64,000 nucleotides of DNA from JAEELC01 sp963621965 (GCA_963621965.1 CAVFGN010000004.1:1-64000); one strand, 5' to 3'; shown: positions 1 to 10,015, counted from the stretch's first letter. A program made the numbers and translations. Notes: generated from the letters alone by a model not told the origin.

Positions 1-2271
1 GTATAATTTTATACCATTATCTTTAATTATAGTCGATACTTCTTTAAGTAATTTCACACCATAATCACCTAAATCTTTATAAAGTTTTGCATCAAGTTTA
101 ATGTAGTTTGGTTTAAATTTAATAATACTTGAAAAATTAAAAGTATTAGAATTTGTATAATCGAACATAAACTTAATATTATTATTTTTAAAATAAGATT
201 CAAGGGTATCATCTAGTGTATTATCAACGTTAATTGAACTAATTGACAATAAAATTCTATCGTTTAAATTTAAATCATTAATCTTAGTAATTAGGTTATG
301 AATTTCTTTTTTATTTTCTAAGAATTGTTTAGTTAAATATACAACAAAAGATGCTCTAGAATTATATGCAATATCTAATATTTCATTTACCGAGTTAAGA
401 TTTACATTAAAACTTAAACCATTTTTTTCTAAAAATGGGTATAGACTCCTATTATGATCTCTAAATAATTCCTTAGTTCTAATATTATAGTCATATGCTA
501 CAATATTATTATCTTTATAAATAGGTCTAAAGTATGAATAAATATCTTTTTCTTTAATAGATTTTATAATAAAATCCATTTCACTTTTTTCATATTCGAT
601 TTCATTTTTCATATTTTTATTGAAGAAAAAATAATTTTGATTCACTATCTCTTTTGTATTTTTTGATGCATATATTGCGTCTTCTACCATTAATGAAATA
701 TCAAAAACTTCGTCTTCAACATTAATTATTCCACAACCAATTATAAAATCATAATATTGGCTAGTTACTTGAATACGCTCTAGTAAAAACATGACAAAAT
801 CATTAAGTTTACTTGACTCGATATTTATATAAAGTGCAAACTCGTCACTCGCAATATGACATCCTATAATATCATAATCTTGTTGAAGTCTATGTATAAT
901 ATTACCTAATTTCATAAGTATTTTATCACCAGCAAGGGTAGAAAAATATTTATTATAATTTTCAAAGTTTTTAATATTAAAATAGATAATATAACCTTTT
1001 AAATTTTGTTTTAAACGTTCTTCTATTACATTTAAAAAAGCAGAGTATGTATATAAATCAGTCATTGCGTCTATTTTATAAATTGGCTGTTCACTATCTA
1101 TCGTCTTAATCGCAAGTGTAAGTTCTTCCTTATTTCCAAGAGAAGCCTTAAAAAACAAAAACTCTACTTTTTCAACTATATTATTGTAAATTCTTTCAAA
1201 TGGTACATGATAAAATTTTTCACTTTCTAATACACTATGTATAGTTTCAAGACGAGACATCTTTAGAAATTTTTGTTTATCTTTATTAGACACAAAACGA
1301 TTTGAATAAAGTTCAATGGCTTCATTAAAATCTTTATTTAACCAATAAGTATTGAAAAAATCTTCAAACTTCTTATTAGCACGAACTATGGAAATAGAGT
1401 TCTTATTATTGATTGTAAAAATTGATAAATATTCACTCGCAACAAGAGAAATAATATTTAAATCCCCATCAGAAATATTGCTATTCACAAGTCTTATTAA
1501 TATAAAAACATAATTTTTCTCGTTTAAACTAACGCTAACAAATAAAAGTTCGTAATCAAGTGTTTCTCTTGTAATACTTGCATTAGATATAGTAAAGTTA
1601 GATTCAAACTTTTCACTTCTAAATTGTTTTTTTGAATTACTAAAATCTTTTAGTTCTTCTTTTGAAAATAACGGTCTTATTCTTTTCGCATCGCCTTCAT
1701 TTATCAAACTTAACAAGAAATTTGTATAAGAATCCCATGAGGCTTGAATCTCTTTTTCTTTCACTTCTTCTCCCTCAATTTCAACAATTGATGAAGAAAA
1801 ATCATCCATATCGATTTTTATAATAGTTTCATAGTTGTAGGCAAGACCTCTTATAATTGCATTTTTTTCTAAGATAGAATTTAAATACGAAGCTTCAATT
1901 TGATTTTGTTCAGTTATTTTATTTGTAAAATCATACATAAATACAATAATACTAGTTTCATCAAATTGATTTACAGTGCATAATGTATAAATCTTTTTGT
2001 TCAAATTATTGTAAAAAGATATATTGAAATTATAGTTCTCTATTCCTTTTTTATACATCTCTTCAATTTTATTAAGACCTTTAGCTGTGCATACATTATA
2101 AAGCTTGTCATGCATATGAACTCTAAAATTATCTTTAGAATTAAAACCAAAAAGTTTTGAAATTGCCTTATTTACTTCTACTATTTTTTTAGTTTTGAAA
2201 CTATAAATAAATGCAGGAATATTAAATTTTTCATTGTTTAATAATTTATAAAACTCTCTATTTAAAAACAT
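1..2271 (-). CDS. Degenerate PAS-GGDEF-EAL signalling protein (3' end outside window)
   Basis: Translating the minus strand from the ATG at 2271 gives 757 codons with no stop before the window edge, so the C-terminus is missing. Residues about 15-115 look PAS-like. A GGDEF-type domain follows around 380-530, and an EAL-like domain starts near 575 (YFRPIY). The GGDEF signature reads ASDEF near residue 475, and the Glu of the EAL signature is not seen (VAYDYNIR at that place). Known: GGDEF makes and EAL degrades cyclic di-GMP. Inference: both sites look impaired, so it may sense or bind a nucleotide rather than turn it over. The ATG overlaps the uvrC stop by one base (TAATG), so the two are probably co-transcribed. 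Confidence 0.7.
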   Translation of the reverse strand, partial: MFLNREFYKLLNNEKFNIPAFIYSFKTKKIVEVNKAISKLFGFNSKDNFRVHMHDKLYNVCTAKGLNKIEEMYKKGIENYNFNISFYNNLNKKIYTLCTVNQFDETSIIVFMYDFTNKITEQNQIEASYLNSILEKNAIIRGLAYNYETIIKIDMDDFSSSIVEIEGEEVKEKEIQASWDSYTNFLLSLINEGDAKRIRPLFSKEELKDFSNSKKQFRSEKFESNFTISNASITRETLDYELLFVSVSLNEKNYVFILIRLVNSNISDGDLNIISLVASEYLSIFTINNKNSISIVRANKKFEDFFNTYWLNKDFNEAIELYSNRFVSNKDKQKFLKMSRLETIHSVLESEKFYHVPFERIYNNIVEKVEFLFFKASLGNKEELTLAIKTIDSEQPIYKIDAMTDLYTYSAFLNVIEERLKQNLKGYIIYFNIKNFENYNKYFSTLAGDKILMKLGNIIHRLQQDYDIIGCHIASDEFALYINIESSKLNDFVMFLLERIQVTSQYYDFIIGCGIINVEDEVFDISLMVEDAIYASKNTKEIVNQNYFFFNKNMKNEIEYEKSEMDFIIKSIKEKDIYSYFRPIYKDNNIVAYDYNIRTKELFRDHNRSLYPFLEKNGLSFNVNLNSVNEILDIAYNSRASFVVYLTKQFLENKKEIHNLITKINDLNLNDRILLSISSINVDNTLDDTLESYFKNNNIKFMFDYTNSNTFNFSSIIKFKPNYIKLDAKLYKDLGDYGVKLLKEVSTIIKDNGIKLY

Positions 2272-4037
2272 TATTCTTCCTCTAAACTTTTTATTATGGT
2301 TTCTCTTAATTTTTCATTGATACCAATTTCTTTATACTCTTCTACAGTTCCTTTTTTAATATTATCAATAGTTATAAACTTTTTAAGTAATGCTTCTCTT
2401 TTCTTAGGACCAACACCTTTAATTTTGTCTAAACGTGATGAGAATACACCTTTAGATTTAGTCGATCTATAAAACGAAATCGCAAAATCATGGACTGTTT
2501 GGCTGATGTTAACTAAAAACAAATAAAGATCACTATGTTTATCTAAAGTAATTTCTTTTCCATTGTATACTATAGCTCTAAAAGTATGGTTATCATCTTT
2601 CTCAAGACCAATTACAGGAATTTGAATTTTAAGTAAATTTAGTGTTTCAAGACAGGCATTGACTTGAATAAGGCCGCCATCCATCACAATTAAATCAGGA
2701 TATTCTTTGTTTTCTAAAGAAAGACGTAAATATCTTCTATAAACAACTTCTTTCATTGATTCGTAATCGTTTGCGCCCTTAACGGTTTTAATATGATATT
2801 TTCTGTATTCTTTAGGACTCTTTTTACCATTTCTATATACTACCATGGCACTTACTGGGTAGGTTCCAAATAAGTTAGAATTATCAAAAGCCTCAATTAC
2901 ATAAGGAGTAGGAATTGATAACATTTTGCCTAATTCTTCGATTGTCTCAGTTCTCTTTAAGGCTTTATTTTTGTATAACTCATAATTATTGATAAAGTCT
3001 TTCTTTGCGTTTTGATTTGCAAGTTCAAGAATTTCTGATTTAAGACCACGCTTCGGAGTACTTATCTTTATATTTATAATATCTTCAAGTTCAGAAATGG
3101 ACTCAAAATCATTTATTAATATTTCACGAGGTTTAAATTTATCATCCTCATAGAAATTTGTTAAAAACTCATAAATAGCTTCATTAATATCATTGATATA
3201 AGTTACAATTGTATGATAATTTTCTCTAATTGAGCCATTTCTAACATATAATACATGAATAGAAATTTCGTCGTCTGTGTGATAAATTCCAAATACATCT
3301 TTGCTTGTTAAATCACTTGTCGAAATAATTTGATGTGTGGTAGTTTGTTTTATACCATCAATTATATTTCTGTATTCTATGGCTTTTTCAAACTCTAAAT
3401 TTTCACTTGCTTTTTGCATTAAAATTTCATATTTATCAATTACTTCTTTTGTATTACCTTCTAAAAAAGAAATAATCTCTTTTTTGTATTCGCTATAATC
3501 TATTGTTTTATGATTAATACAAGGAGCTAAGCATTGATTCATTGAATAATATAAACATTCCTTATTAGGAATATGAAGACACTTACGAAGTGGATACATC
3601 TTATTTAACAAATTACATGTTATTCTAGCACCTTTTACATCAGGGAAAGGACCAAAATATCTTCCGTCATATTTACTTTTCTTTTGTGTACGAACAACAA
3701 TTAGTCTAGGGTGAGTTTCACTCGTTAGTAAAATATAAGGGTAAGTTTTATCATCAGTTAACATAATGTTATATTTAGGGTTATGTTCTTTTATTAAATT
3801 TATTTCTAATACTAAACATTCAATAGGATTATTTACTGTAATCCATTCAACATCACATATTTCACTTACTAGTTTCTCTGTTTTAACATTATGTTTACCT
3901 GTAAAATAGCTCTTAACTCTATTTTTAAGTACTTTAGCTTTACCAACATAAATTATATGATTATCTTTATCCCTGTACATATAGCAACCAGGACATTCAG
4001 GCAAGAGTTTTAATTTTTCTCTAATTTGTTCGTTCAT
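2271..4037 (-). CDS. uvrC: UvrABC excinuclease subunit C
   Basis: 588 residues, the usual UvrC length. UvrC makes both incisions in nucleotide excision repair once UvrB is loaded at a lesion. An N-terminal GIY-YIG nuclease domain (about residues 14-95, IIYVGKAKVLKNRVKSYF) is followed by a UVR motif for UvrB contact (about 205-240, EFEKAIEYRNII). The C-terminal RNase-H-like nuclease follows, then helix-hairpin-helix repeats (GVGPKKREALLKKF near 545). The start follows AAAGGTG. The downstream signalling gene overlaps its stop by one base. Confidence 0.96.
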   Translation of the reverse strand: MNEQIREKLKLLPECPGCYMYRDKDNHIIYVGKAKVLKNRVKSYFTGKHNVKTEKLVSEICDVEWITVNNPIECLVLEINLIKEHNPKYNIMLTDDKTYPYILLTSETHPRLIVVRTQKKSKYDGRYFGPFPDVKGARITCNLLNKMYPLRKCLHIPNKECLYYSMNQCLAPCINHKTIDYSEYKKEIISFLEGNTKEVIDKYEILMQKASENLEFEKAIEYRNIIDGIKQTTTHQIISTSDLTSKDVFGIYHTDDEISIHVLYVRNGSIRENYHTIVTYINDINEAIYEFLTNFYEDDKFKPREILINDFESISELEDIINIKISTPKRGLKSEILELANQNAKKDFINNYELYKNKALKRTETIEELGKMLSIPTPYVIEAFDNSNLFGTYPVSAMVVYRNGKKSPKEYRKYHIKTVKGANDYESMKEVVYRRYLRLSLENKEYPDLIVMDGGLIQVNACLETLNLLKIQIPVIGLEKDDNHTFRAIVYNGKEITLDKHSDLYLFLVNISQTVHDFAISFYRSTKSKGVFSSRLDKIKGVGPKKREALLKKFITIDNIKKGTVEEYKEIGINEKLRETIIKSLEEE

Positions 4038-4090
4038 AGTACACCTTTTAAATTGATATAATATATTATATATTTTATCTAAAAAAAGAC

Positions 4091-4117
4091 AAAATAAAAA
4101 GAAGTCTAGCGACTTCT
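4091..4117 (-). terminator. Rho-independent terminator of gmk-rpoZ
   Basis: On the minus strand just past the rpoZ stop, AGAAGTC and GACTTCT pair around a 4-base loop (4100-4117), followed by TTTTTATTTT. It separates the gmk-rpoZ operon from uvrC. Confidence 0.85.
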
Positions 4118-4122
4118 AATTA

Positions 4123-4473
4123 TTACTTCTTGATTTTGTCAGACTTAAATGCGATATGAATTTCATCATTCAAGTATTCTTCAAGTGCAATACCAACAGG
4201 TTTAACACATGCAAATTCTGGATTAATTTCAGCCTTATCATCTAAAGAATCTAAATAATCTGGATTATCTTTGTGCTTCTTCTTTAGTTCGTTCATACGA
4301 TATAAATCGTCTTCAATTTCTTGTGCTCTCTTACTTGCAAGATAAGCTACTTGATACTTTGTATGACTCTTTTTATACATAGTTCCATCAGTCATTGTGA
4401 AAGTATCTTCTTTTTTTACTAGTTTATCAATTGATGGATAACGCATACCATCATTATTTACCTTTTTAGCCAT
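4123..4473 (-). CDS. rpoZ: RNA polymerase omega subunit, enlarged
   Basis: Omega aids assembly of the beta' subunit of RNA polymerase. The conserved blocks are visible: RYPSIDKLV near residue 11, LASKRAQEIEDD in the middle, and KPVGIALEEYL near the C-terminus. At 116 residues it is longer than the usual 65-80. The extra length lies between RYPSIDKL and ASKR (with TMTDGTMYKK) and between ASKR and the ALEE block, where a charged insert of about 30 residues sits. Its start overlaps the gmk stop by one base, the gmk-rpoZ arrangement typical of Bacilli. Confidence 0.9.
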   Translation of the reverse strand: MAKKVNNDGMRYPSIDKLVKKEDTFTMTDGTMYKKSHTKYQVAYLASKRAQEIEDDLYRMNELKKKHKDNPDYLDSLDDKAEINPEFACVKPVGIALEEYLNDEIHIAFKSDKIKK

Positions 4474-5120
4474 TACCTATTATCTCCTTTGTTAATGTCT
4501 TCATCGATATTTAATAATTCTTCGTATTTATGAATTGATCTCCAAGTACGCGCATGTTCAGCTCTAATAATAGCCATAATTCTGTCGGCCGCATTATTTA
4601 CTTCGTCATTTACAACGATGTAGTCATACCGACTAGCTAATTTGAACTCTCTATTAGCTTTCTTGATACGTTCTTGAATAACCTCTTCACTTTCGGTTCC
4701 GCGTCTCTTAAGACGATTGTATAAGGCATCCTTTGAAGGTGGAACAAGGAAAATAAATACAGCATCTTTAACCTTTTCTCTAACTTGAAGCGCACCTTCA
4801 ACTTCAATTTCAAGAATAACTTCTTTTCCTAAGTTTAATTGCTTATTTACCTCGTCTAGTGGAGTACCATAATAATTGCCTACAAATTCTGCATGTTCTA
4901 GTAACTTTCCCTCTTTGATTTTTTGTTCAAAGTCTTCACGAGTCGTAAAGAAATAATCCTTACCATCAACCTCTCCTGGTCTCATGCTACGTGTAGTCAT
5001 TGATACAGAATAAACAAAGTTTTGTTCAGGCATGTTAAATAAAGCTTTTCTAACAGTACCTTTACCAACCCCCGAAGGACCTGATAAAACAACTAGCAGA
5101 CCTTTATCATTCAATTTCAT
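4473..5120 (-). CDS. gmk: Guanylate kinase
   Basis: Phosphorylates GMP to GDP with ATP. The P-loop GPSGVGKGT is at about residues 14-22, the GMP-binding block TTRSMRPGEVDGKDYFF at about 42-58, the second GMP contact GNYYGTP near 80, and an Arg-rich lid (RLKRRGTES) follows. 215 residues is normal for the family. GAGG precedes the ATG, and a TAAAAT -10 lies about 35 bases upstream. First gene of the gmk-rpoZ operon. A shorter paralogue lies at 57475-57996. Confidence 0.96.
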   Translation of the reverse strand: MKLNDKGLLVVLSGPSGVGKGTVRKALFNMPEQNFVYSVSMTTRSMRPGEVDGKDYFFTTREDFEQKIKEGKLLEHAEFVGNYYGTPLDEVNKQLNLGKEVILEIEVEGALQVREKVKDAVFIFLVPPSKDALYNRLKRRGTESEEVIQERIKKANREFKLASRYDYIVVNDEVNNAADRIMAIIRAEHARTWRSIHKYEELLNIDEDINKGDNR

Positions 5121-5196
5121 ATATTTACCTCTATATCCACTTTTTTATATTTTAGCATAGTTAATTTTAAAATTAAAGGGGTATGAAATAGGCAAG

Positions 5197-5228
5197 CAAA
5201 AATAAAGAAGGTTCTCATAAAAACCTTC
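5197..5228 (-). terminator. Terminator of the ABC transporter operon
   Basis: Minus strand after the permease stop: GAAGGTT and AACCTTC pair around an 8-base loop (5207-5228), followed by TTTATTTTT. Confidence 0.8.
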
Positions 5229-5236
5229 AATATTCT

Positions 5237-7555
5237 TTATTCTCTATTTTTCAAGCATATACTTAAATCTAATTTTTTATTTTTCTGACTTAATAAGAAA
5301 CTTACAAATAAACTAATAAAAATAGTTAAAACAGTTATAATTATATAAGTTATAAACTTTGTATACAAGAAAAATTCATATCTAGAACTTTCAACTTTTA
5401 CAAACATTAATGCAAGTAGATAACCTAAAGGTATCCCTATAATAAAACCTATAAATATTTTTATCATATTTTCAAAATACAATATTTTATTTATTTTTTT
5501 ATCTCTAAACCCTAGTATTTTTAAAGTTCCAAATTCTCTTTGACGCTCAAAATAGCTCATGACTCCTAGATTATACAAGACAAAAACACCGAGAATGAAA
5601 GCAGCACCTACTAAAATTTCAATCATTATATCCATCATGTATGTCATGGTATCATAACTTGATAATATATCATTTCTTGTTTTAATAAATGTAATATTTG
5701 AATCGTTAAGTTTTTCTATGTCATCTTTAGTGAGATTAGTGTAAATACTAGAAATAGATTTTGTAAATATATCTAGTTCACTTTGTTTAGCACTTGCTTC
5801 TTCACTCATTACAATCATTTTATCACTTGTACTTAAAAAAATACCTCTAATTTTGACTTTATATGTTTCATTTTTTGAATATGGACTAAATTCAATATAG
5901 TCACCAACTTTATACCCAAGACGCGCAATACGACGTGATATATAAGCCCCGCTAGAATCTAGGTCAATATTATTCCCCGATTCATCAAGGAAACCAAATA
6001 AATCATTTTTAGTATTATAAATATTAAACGAAATTATATCTTCTTCGTCTTTAATTGTAACTGAATTTGTGTATACATAATCACCTTCTAATTTATTTGA
6101 AAGTTTTTTAATATCATCTTGACTCACATCTCTATTCAAACTAACTTCACAATTATATTTAATAACATCTTCTTTAATTGAATTTATGTATTTATATTCA
6201 GTATCTCTAAAAGCAAGAGAGGCAAACATAATTGCAATAGCTAAAGAGGCCGAAAGTATACTAAATATTGTTCTAGCCTTGTTTCGCGAAAAGTTTCTTA
6301 AATTCCATTTAACTTGAAAGCCTAATTTATTCCATATCTTTGTTTTTTTTATTAAAGAACTCTTCACCATTTTAGGTTTTTCTTCTTTAAGTGTCTCACT
6401 TGCACTTTCTTTTGTGATTCCTTTAACTGATAAATAACAAGTTGAAGTTATCAAAATTAAAATAAGAACACACACTAAATATACAAAACTTGGGCAATAT
6501 AATTTCCAAGATATGAAATCTAGATATGTTGCCATCATACCATTAGGATTAATTACTATGTATCCAACGCCGTAACCAACAATTATTGCAAGAGCTAAAC
6601 CTAATATAGATATAAAGGCTCCGTATGACATATAATGCAATACAATTTTAGAATCTCTAAAGCCTAAACTTTTTAATATTCCGATCTGACTTCTTTCGTT
6701 TTTGACAATTCTATTGATAGTACTAACCATAGTAAATAGTGCAACTAGTAAGAAAATTAAAGGCAATATGAACGCCATTGTTTTACCCTCATCCATTTCA
6801 GACATAGTTTGACTATAATCTGTGTCATCTTCTTTAGATACTAACAAATAATCACTTATATTTTTTTCTTTTATTTTGCTTGTTAATTCATCTTTATCTA
6901 AATCACTATTTAAATAGATTTTGTTATAAGGGATTTTTGATACTATACTTTCTAATTTTTGCGGCGTAATAAAACCAAAACCATAAGCATAAAAATCAGG
7001 CATTAATTGGTTTGTTTGAACATTTATTAAATATTCTCCGTTTTTAACTAAAGCTTCAACAGGTAAACTTAATACTAGTGAATTATATTTAAAACTAATA
7101 GTATCCCCAACTTTTATGTTGTGAGCATTCGCATATTTATCAGATAAATAAATACCATTGCTTGTTTCAGTGTATTCGTTGCCTTCTACAATATAAAGTT
7201 TTGTAGGATTTGCGTACGTTTCAATTACATTCAAATTGATGCTTGAATCGTTTTCTTCATCACTCTCTTTAACTTTATTAACATCAATAGAAAAACTACG
7301 AGTAGACGAATTTACCCCCTCGATAGAGCTAATTTTATTAATATCATCAATACTAAAAGAATCAACTCCATTTTGATACATTCTATAGTCAGCGTAACCT
7401 GTTTTTTCTATAACATCGTTTAAATCAACTTCTAGACTCTTCCACTCTACATTAAAACCTATAAAGCATCCAAAGCCAATCGTAAGCATAAAGATAAGAG
7501 AAATAAACTGTGCTTTATAATGTTTAAGCGTTCTTAACATTTTCTTCCATAACAT
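5237..7555 (-). CDS. ABC transporter permease, MacB/FtsX type with two FtsX modules
   Basis: 772 residues from the ATG at 7555. A TTG two codons earlier is also open, but this ATG overlaps the ATPase stop by one base (TAATG). An N-terminal membrane helix is followed by an extracytoplasmic domain of about 220 residues and three helices (first FtsX module, near 260-385). Another helix, a second outside domain of about 200 residues and three more helices follow. The LKSLGF and LKILGF motifs mark each FtsX module. Known: such permeases pair with LolD/MacB-type ATPases to export peptides or lipids or to drive surface proteins. Substrate unknown. Confidence 0.85.
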   Translation of the reverse strand: MLWKKMLRTLKHYKAQFISLIFMLTIGFGCFIGFNVEWKSLEVDLNDVIEKTGYADYRMYQNGVDSFSIDDINKISSIEGVNSSTRSFSIDVNKVKESDEENDSSINLNVIETYANPTKLYIVEGNEYTETSNGIYLSDKYANAHNIKVGDTISFKYNSLVLSLPVEALVKNGEYLINVQTNQLMPDFYAYGFGFITPQKLESIVSKIPYNKIYLNSDLDKDELTSKIKEKNISDYLLVSKEDDTDYSQTMSEMDEGKTMAFILPLIFLLVALFTMVSTINRIVKNERSQIGILKSLGFRDSKIVLHYMSYGAFISILGLALAIIVGYGVGYIVINPNGMMATYLDFISWKLYCPSFVYLVCVLILILITSTCYLSVKGITKESASETLKEEKPKMVKSSLIKKTKIWNKLGFQVKWNLRNFSRNKARTIFSILSASLAIAIMFASLAFRDTEYKYINSIKEDVIKYNCEVSLNRDVSQDDIKKLSNKLEGDYVYTNSVTIKDEEDIISFNIYNTKNDLFGFLDESGNNIDLDSSGAYISRRIARLGYKVGDYIEFSPYSKNETYKVKIRGIFLSTSDKMIVMSEEASAKQSELDIFTKSISSIYTNLTKDDIEKLNDSNITFIKTRNDILSSYDTMTYMMDIMIEILVGAAFILGVFVLYNLGVMSYFERQREFGTLKILGFRDKKINKILYFENMIKIFIGFIIGIPLGYLLALMFVKVESSRYEFFLYTKFITYIIITVLTIFISLFVSFLLSQKNKKLDLSICLKNRE

Positions 7556-8253
7556 TACCAATCCACCTCACTTATACTTTGTGGTTCTTGATTAATAATA
7601 TTATCGATTTCACCGTTTTTTATATGTATTATTGTATCTGCAATTTTTGCAATATTTTGGTTATGTGTAACAATAATTACTGTTTTATTATATTCTTGTT
7701 GCATATCCTTTAATGCTTCAAGAACTAAAACTCCAGTTTTTGAGTCAAGAGCTCCTGTAGGTTCATCGCACAAAAGTATCTTGGGATTTTTTGCGATTGC
7801 GCGGGCTATAGAAACACGTTGTTGTTCTCCTCCTGATAATTCTTGAATGAACTTATTCTTGTGCTTAAGTAATCCTAGTTTATCAAGTACAAGTTCTGGG
7901 TCTAGTGCATTTTTTGATATTTCTTTAACAAGTTTAACGTTTTCGATTACACTTAATGTAGAAATTAAATTATAAAACTGAAATACAAAACCAATAGTAT
8001 TAGCTCTAAAATCAGCTGAATCATTTTTGCCTAGTGTAGAAATATCTTTATTGTCAATAATAATTTGTCCACTTGTAGTTGTGTCAAGAGATCCAATCAT
8101 GTTAAGTATTGTCGATTTACCAGCTCCAGATGGTCCTAAAATAACAACAAACTTACCTTCTTCAATATCTAAATTGATATTGTTTAAGGCAACATATTCA
8201 ATATCTTTTGTTTTATAAACTTTAGATAAATTTTTAAAACTAATTAAACTCAT
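7555..8253 (-). CDS. ABC transporter ATP-binding protein, MacB/LolD type
   Basis: 232 residues. Walker A GPSGAGKST near 40, the Q-loop in FVFQFYNL, ABC signature LSGGEQQR, Walker B ILLCDEPTGALD and the switch His in VTHN are all intact. The FQFYNL and EPTGALD wording is typical of the MacB/LolD/BceA group. It forms an operon with the overlapping permease. A strong AGGGAGG ribosome site lies before the ATG, and a palindrome lies at the likely transcription start (8268-8283). Confidence 0.88.
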   Translation of the reverse strand: MSLISFKNLSKVYKTKDIEYVALNNINLDIEEGKFVVILGPSGAGKSTILNMIGSLDTTTSGQIIIDNKDISTLGKNDSADFRANTIGFVFQFYNLISTLSVIENVKLVKEISKNALDPELVLDKLGLLKHKNKFIQELSGGEQQRVSIARAIAKNPKILLCDEPTGALDSKTGVLVLEALKDMQQEYNKTVIIVTHNQNIAKIADTIIHIKNGEIDNIINQEPQSISEVDW

Positions 8254-8267
8254 AGAAAGCCTCCCTT

Positions 8268-8283
8268 GTTAGTTAAAACTAAC
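8268..8283. promoter_or_regulatory. Perfect 7-bp dyad, candidate operator at the ABC operon promoter
   Basis: GTTAGTT-AA-AACTAAC is a perfect inverted repeat between the divergent ABC operon and rqcH. On the minus strand a -35-like TTGCAT and a -10-like TAATAT/TATATT lie just upstream, so the dyad covers the expected transcription start, with AGGGAGG and the ATPase ATG beyond it. Inference: a repressor site. No regulator gene is adjacent. Confidence 0.4.
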
Positions 8284-8359
8284 TTCACACTAATATATTA
8301 CTATTTTTATAAATTTATGCAAGTTATATAAATTAATTTAAAGCATAATTTACAAACTA

Positions 8360-8379
8360 TGTTATAATTTTTTAGAGGT
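8360..8379 (+). promoter_or_regulatory. rqcH extended -10 promoter with minimal leader
   Basis: TGTTATAAT (8360-8368) is an extended -10. Six bases later GAGGT begins (8375), with the ATG at 8387. The predicted mRNA would therefore start at or next to its ribosome binding site. Confidence 0.6.
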
Positions 8380-8386
8380 ATTTTGT

Positions 8387-10015
8387 ATGTTAGATGGAAT
8401 ATTTTTTTACAAATTAGCTAATGAGTTAAACCAATTACAAACAGGAAAAATTAATAAGATTCAAGAAATATCTGATGATGAATTTTTATTTACAATAAGA
8501 CGTAATAGTGCAAATGTTAAATTATTAATTTCTCTTTCCCCTAACTCTAGTAGAATTCATATAACTAAAGAGGATTATAGTTTTCCTCGTGAACCTAAGC
8601 CTTTTACCATGTTGCTTAGAAAGCACTTTGAGGGGGCTAATATTAAATCTATTGAAGCACATGAAACAGATAGAATTATAGATATAAGGACTACTAAATT
8701 TAATGAACTAGGTGATTTTGAAACTAAAACTCTTCACGTTGAAATTATGGGTAGATACTCTAATCTCGTATTAGAAGAAAATAATATAATAATCGACTCA
8801 CTTAGACACATAGGTGTCTCAGATCTTAGAACGGTTATGCCTAATGCTTTCTATACATATCCAGACACACAAAACAAGATTAATCCCTACACAAAGTCTA
8901 AAGAGGAATTAAAAGATATCCTTAAAGATATTACTAATCCGCAAGAATTAGCACATATTATCCTTGGTTTATCTAAAACAAACGCAATATATTGTTTTGA
9001 TCAAGAGAATTTTATTGATGCATTCTTCTCTCTTCTAAATAGTAATACTCCTTCTTTAAATAAAGAGGGTAAATACGATGTTAACTATATTAATATAGGC
9101 GAATCTACTACATTTAATACTTACTCGGAACTTTTAGAATACTATTTTAAAGACGTCGCTTTAAAAGAACGCATTCGTGCTAAAACAGGAAATATTGAAC
9201 AAACTATAAAAAAATTAATTAAACGTAACGAAGAAAAAATAGTAAAGCTTCAAAACGAATTAGAAAGTACTAAAAAAGCTGATACGTATAAACTTTACGG
9301 TGAACTTTTAATAGCTAATTCTTACATTAAAGATAAATCAGATAAAATTGAAGTTCTAAATTACTACACAAACGAAACTATAACTATTCCTCTTGATAAA
9401 AAATTATATATAAAAGAGAATGCAAATAACTACTTTAAAAAATATCGTAAAAGCAAAAACACAGTTTTATATGCAACTAAAGAACTTGAAAATGCAAATA
9501 ACGAAATAGAGTATTTAAAATTAATCTTATCACAAGTTGAAAACTCAGAAGTTTTAGAGGATGTACTTGAAATTCAAGATGAATTGATTAAAGAAAAATA
9601 TATCATTCCACAAAAGAAAGTATCAAAATTAAACAAAGTTCAAATCTTAACATTTATTGTGAATGGAAACATTGTATATGTTGGAAAAAACAATATGCAA
9701 AATGAAAAAGTAACACATGAACTAGCTAATAAAGAAGATTTATGGTTCCATGTGAAGGATGCGCCGGGAAGCCACGTTGTTCTAAAAAAAAGCACTGATT
9801 ATACTGAAGAGGAAATTAGAACTTGTGCTATGTTAGCTGCATATTATTCTACATACCGCGAATCTTCTAGTGTTCCAGTAGAGTACACTAAAGTTAAGAA
9901 TATTAAATCAATTCCAGGTAAAAGAAAGTGTTTTGTAAGTATTAAGGGAGAAAAAACTATCTATATTGATCCTGATAAGGATGTAATAGATAGTTTAAAG
10001 AAAGGAAAGAACTAA
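8387..10015 (+). CDS. rqcH: Ribosome quality control protein RqcH (NFACT family)
   Basis: 542 residues with the NFACT layout. The N-terminal NFACT-N domain starts MLDGIFFYKLANEL, a charged coiled coil spans about 270-400, and the C-terminal NFACT-R domain includes LWFHVKDAPGSHVVLK near 450. Known: RqcH binds obstructed 50S subunits with peptidyl-tRNA and recruits tRNA-Ala to add alanine tails that mark nascent chains for degradation. Older annotations call the family fibronectin-binding protein. It lies between two ABC operons, with the downstream ATPase one base after its stop. Confidence 0.93.
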   Translation: MLDGIFFYKLANELNQLQTGKINKIQEISDDEFLFTIRRNSANVKLLISLSPNSSRIHITKEDYSFPREPKPFTMLLRKHFEGANIKSIEAHETDRIIDIRTTKFNELGDFETKTLHVEIMGRYSNLVLEENNIIIDSLRHIGVSDLRTVMPNAFYTYPDTQNKINPYTKSKEELKDILKDITNPQELAHIILGLSKTNAIYCFDQENFIDAFFSLLNSNTPSLNKEGKYDVNYINIGESTTFNTYSELLEYYFKDVALKERIRAKTGNIEQTIKKLIKRNEEKIVKLQNELESTKKADTYKLYGELLIANSYIKDKSDKIEVLNYYTNETITIPLDKKLYIKENANNYFKKYRKSKNTVLYATKELENANNEIEYLKLILSQVENSEVLEDVLEIQDELIKEKYIIPQKKVSKLNKVQILTFIVNGNIVYVGKNNMQNEKVTHELANKEDLWFHVKDAPGSHVVLKKSTDYTEEEIRTCAMLAAYYSTYRESSSVPVEYTKVKNIKSIPGKRKCFVSIKGEKTIYIDPDKDVIDSLKKGKN

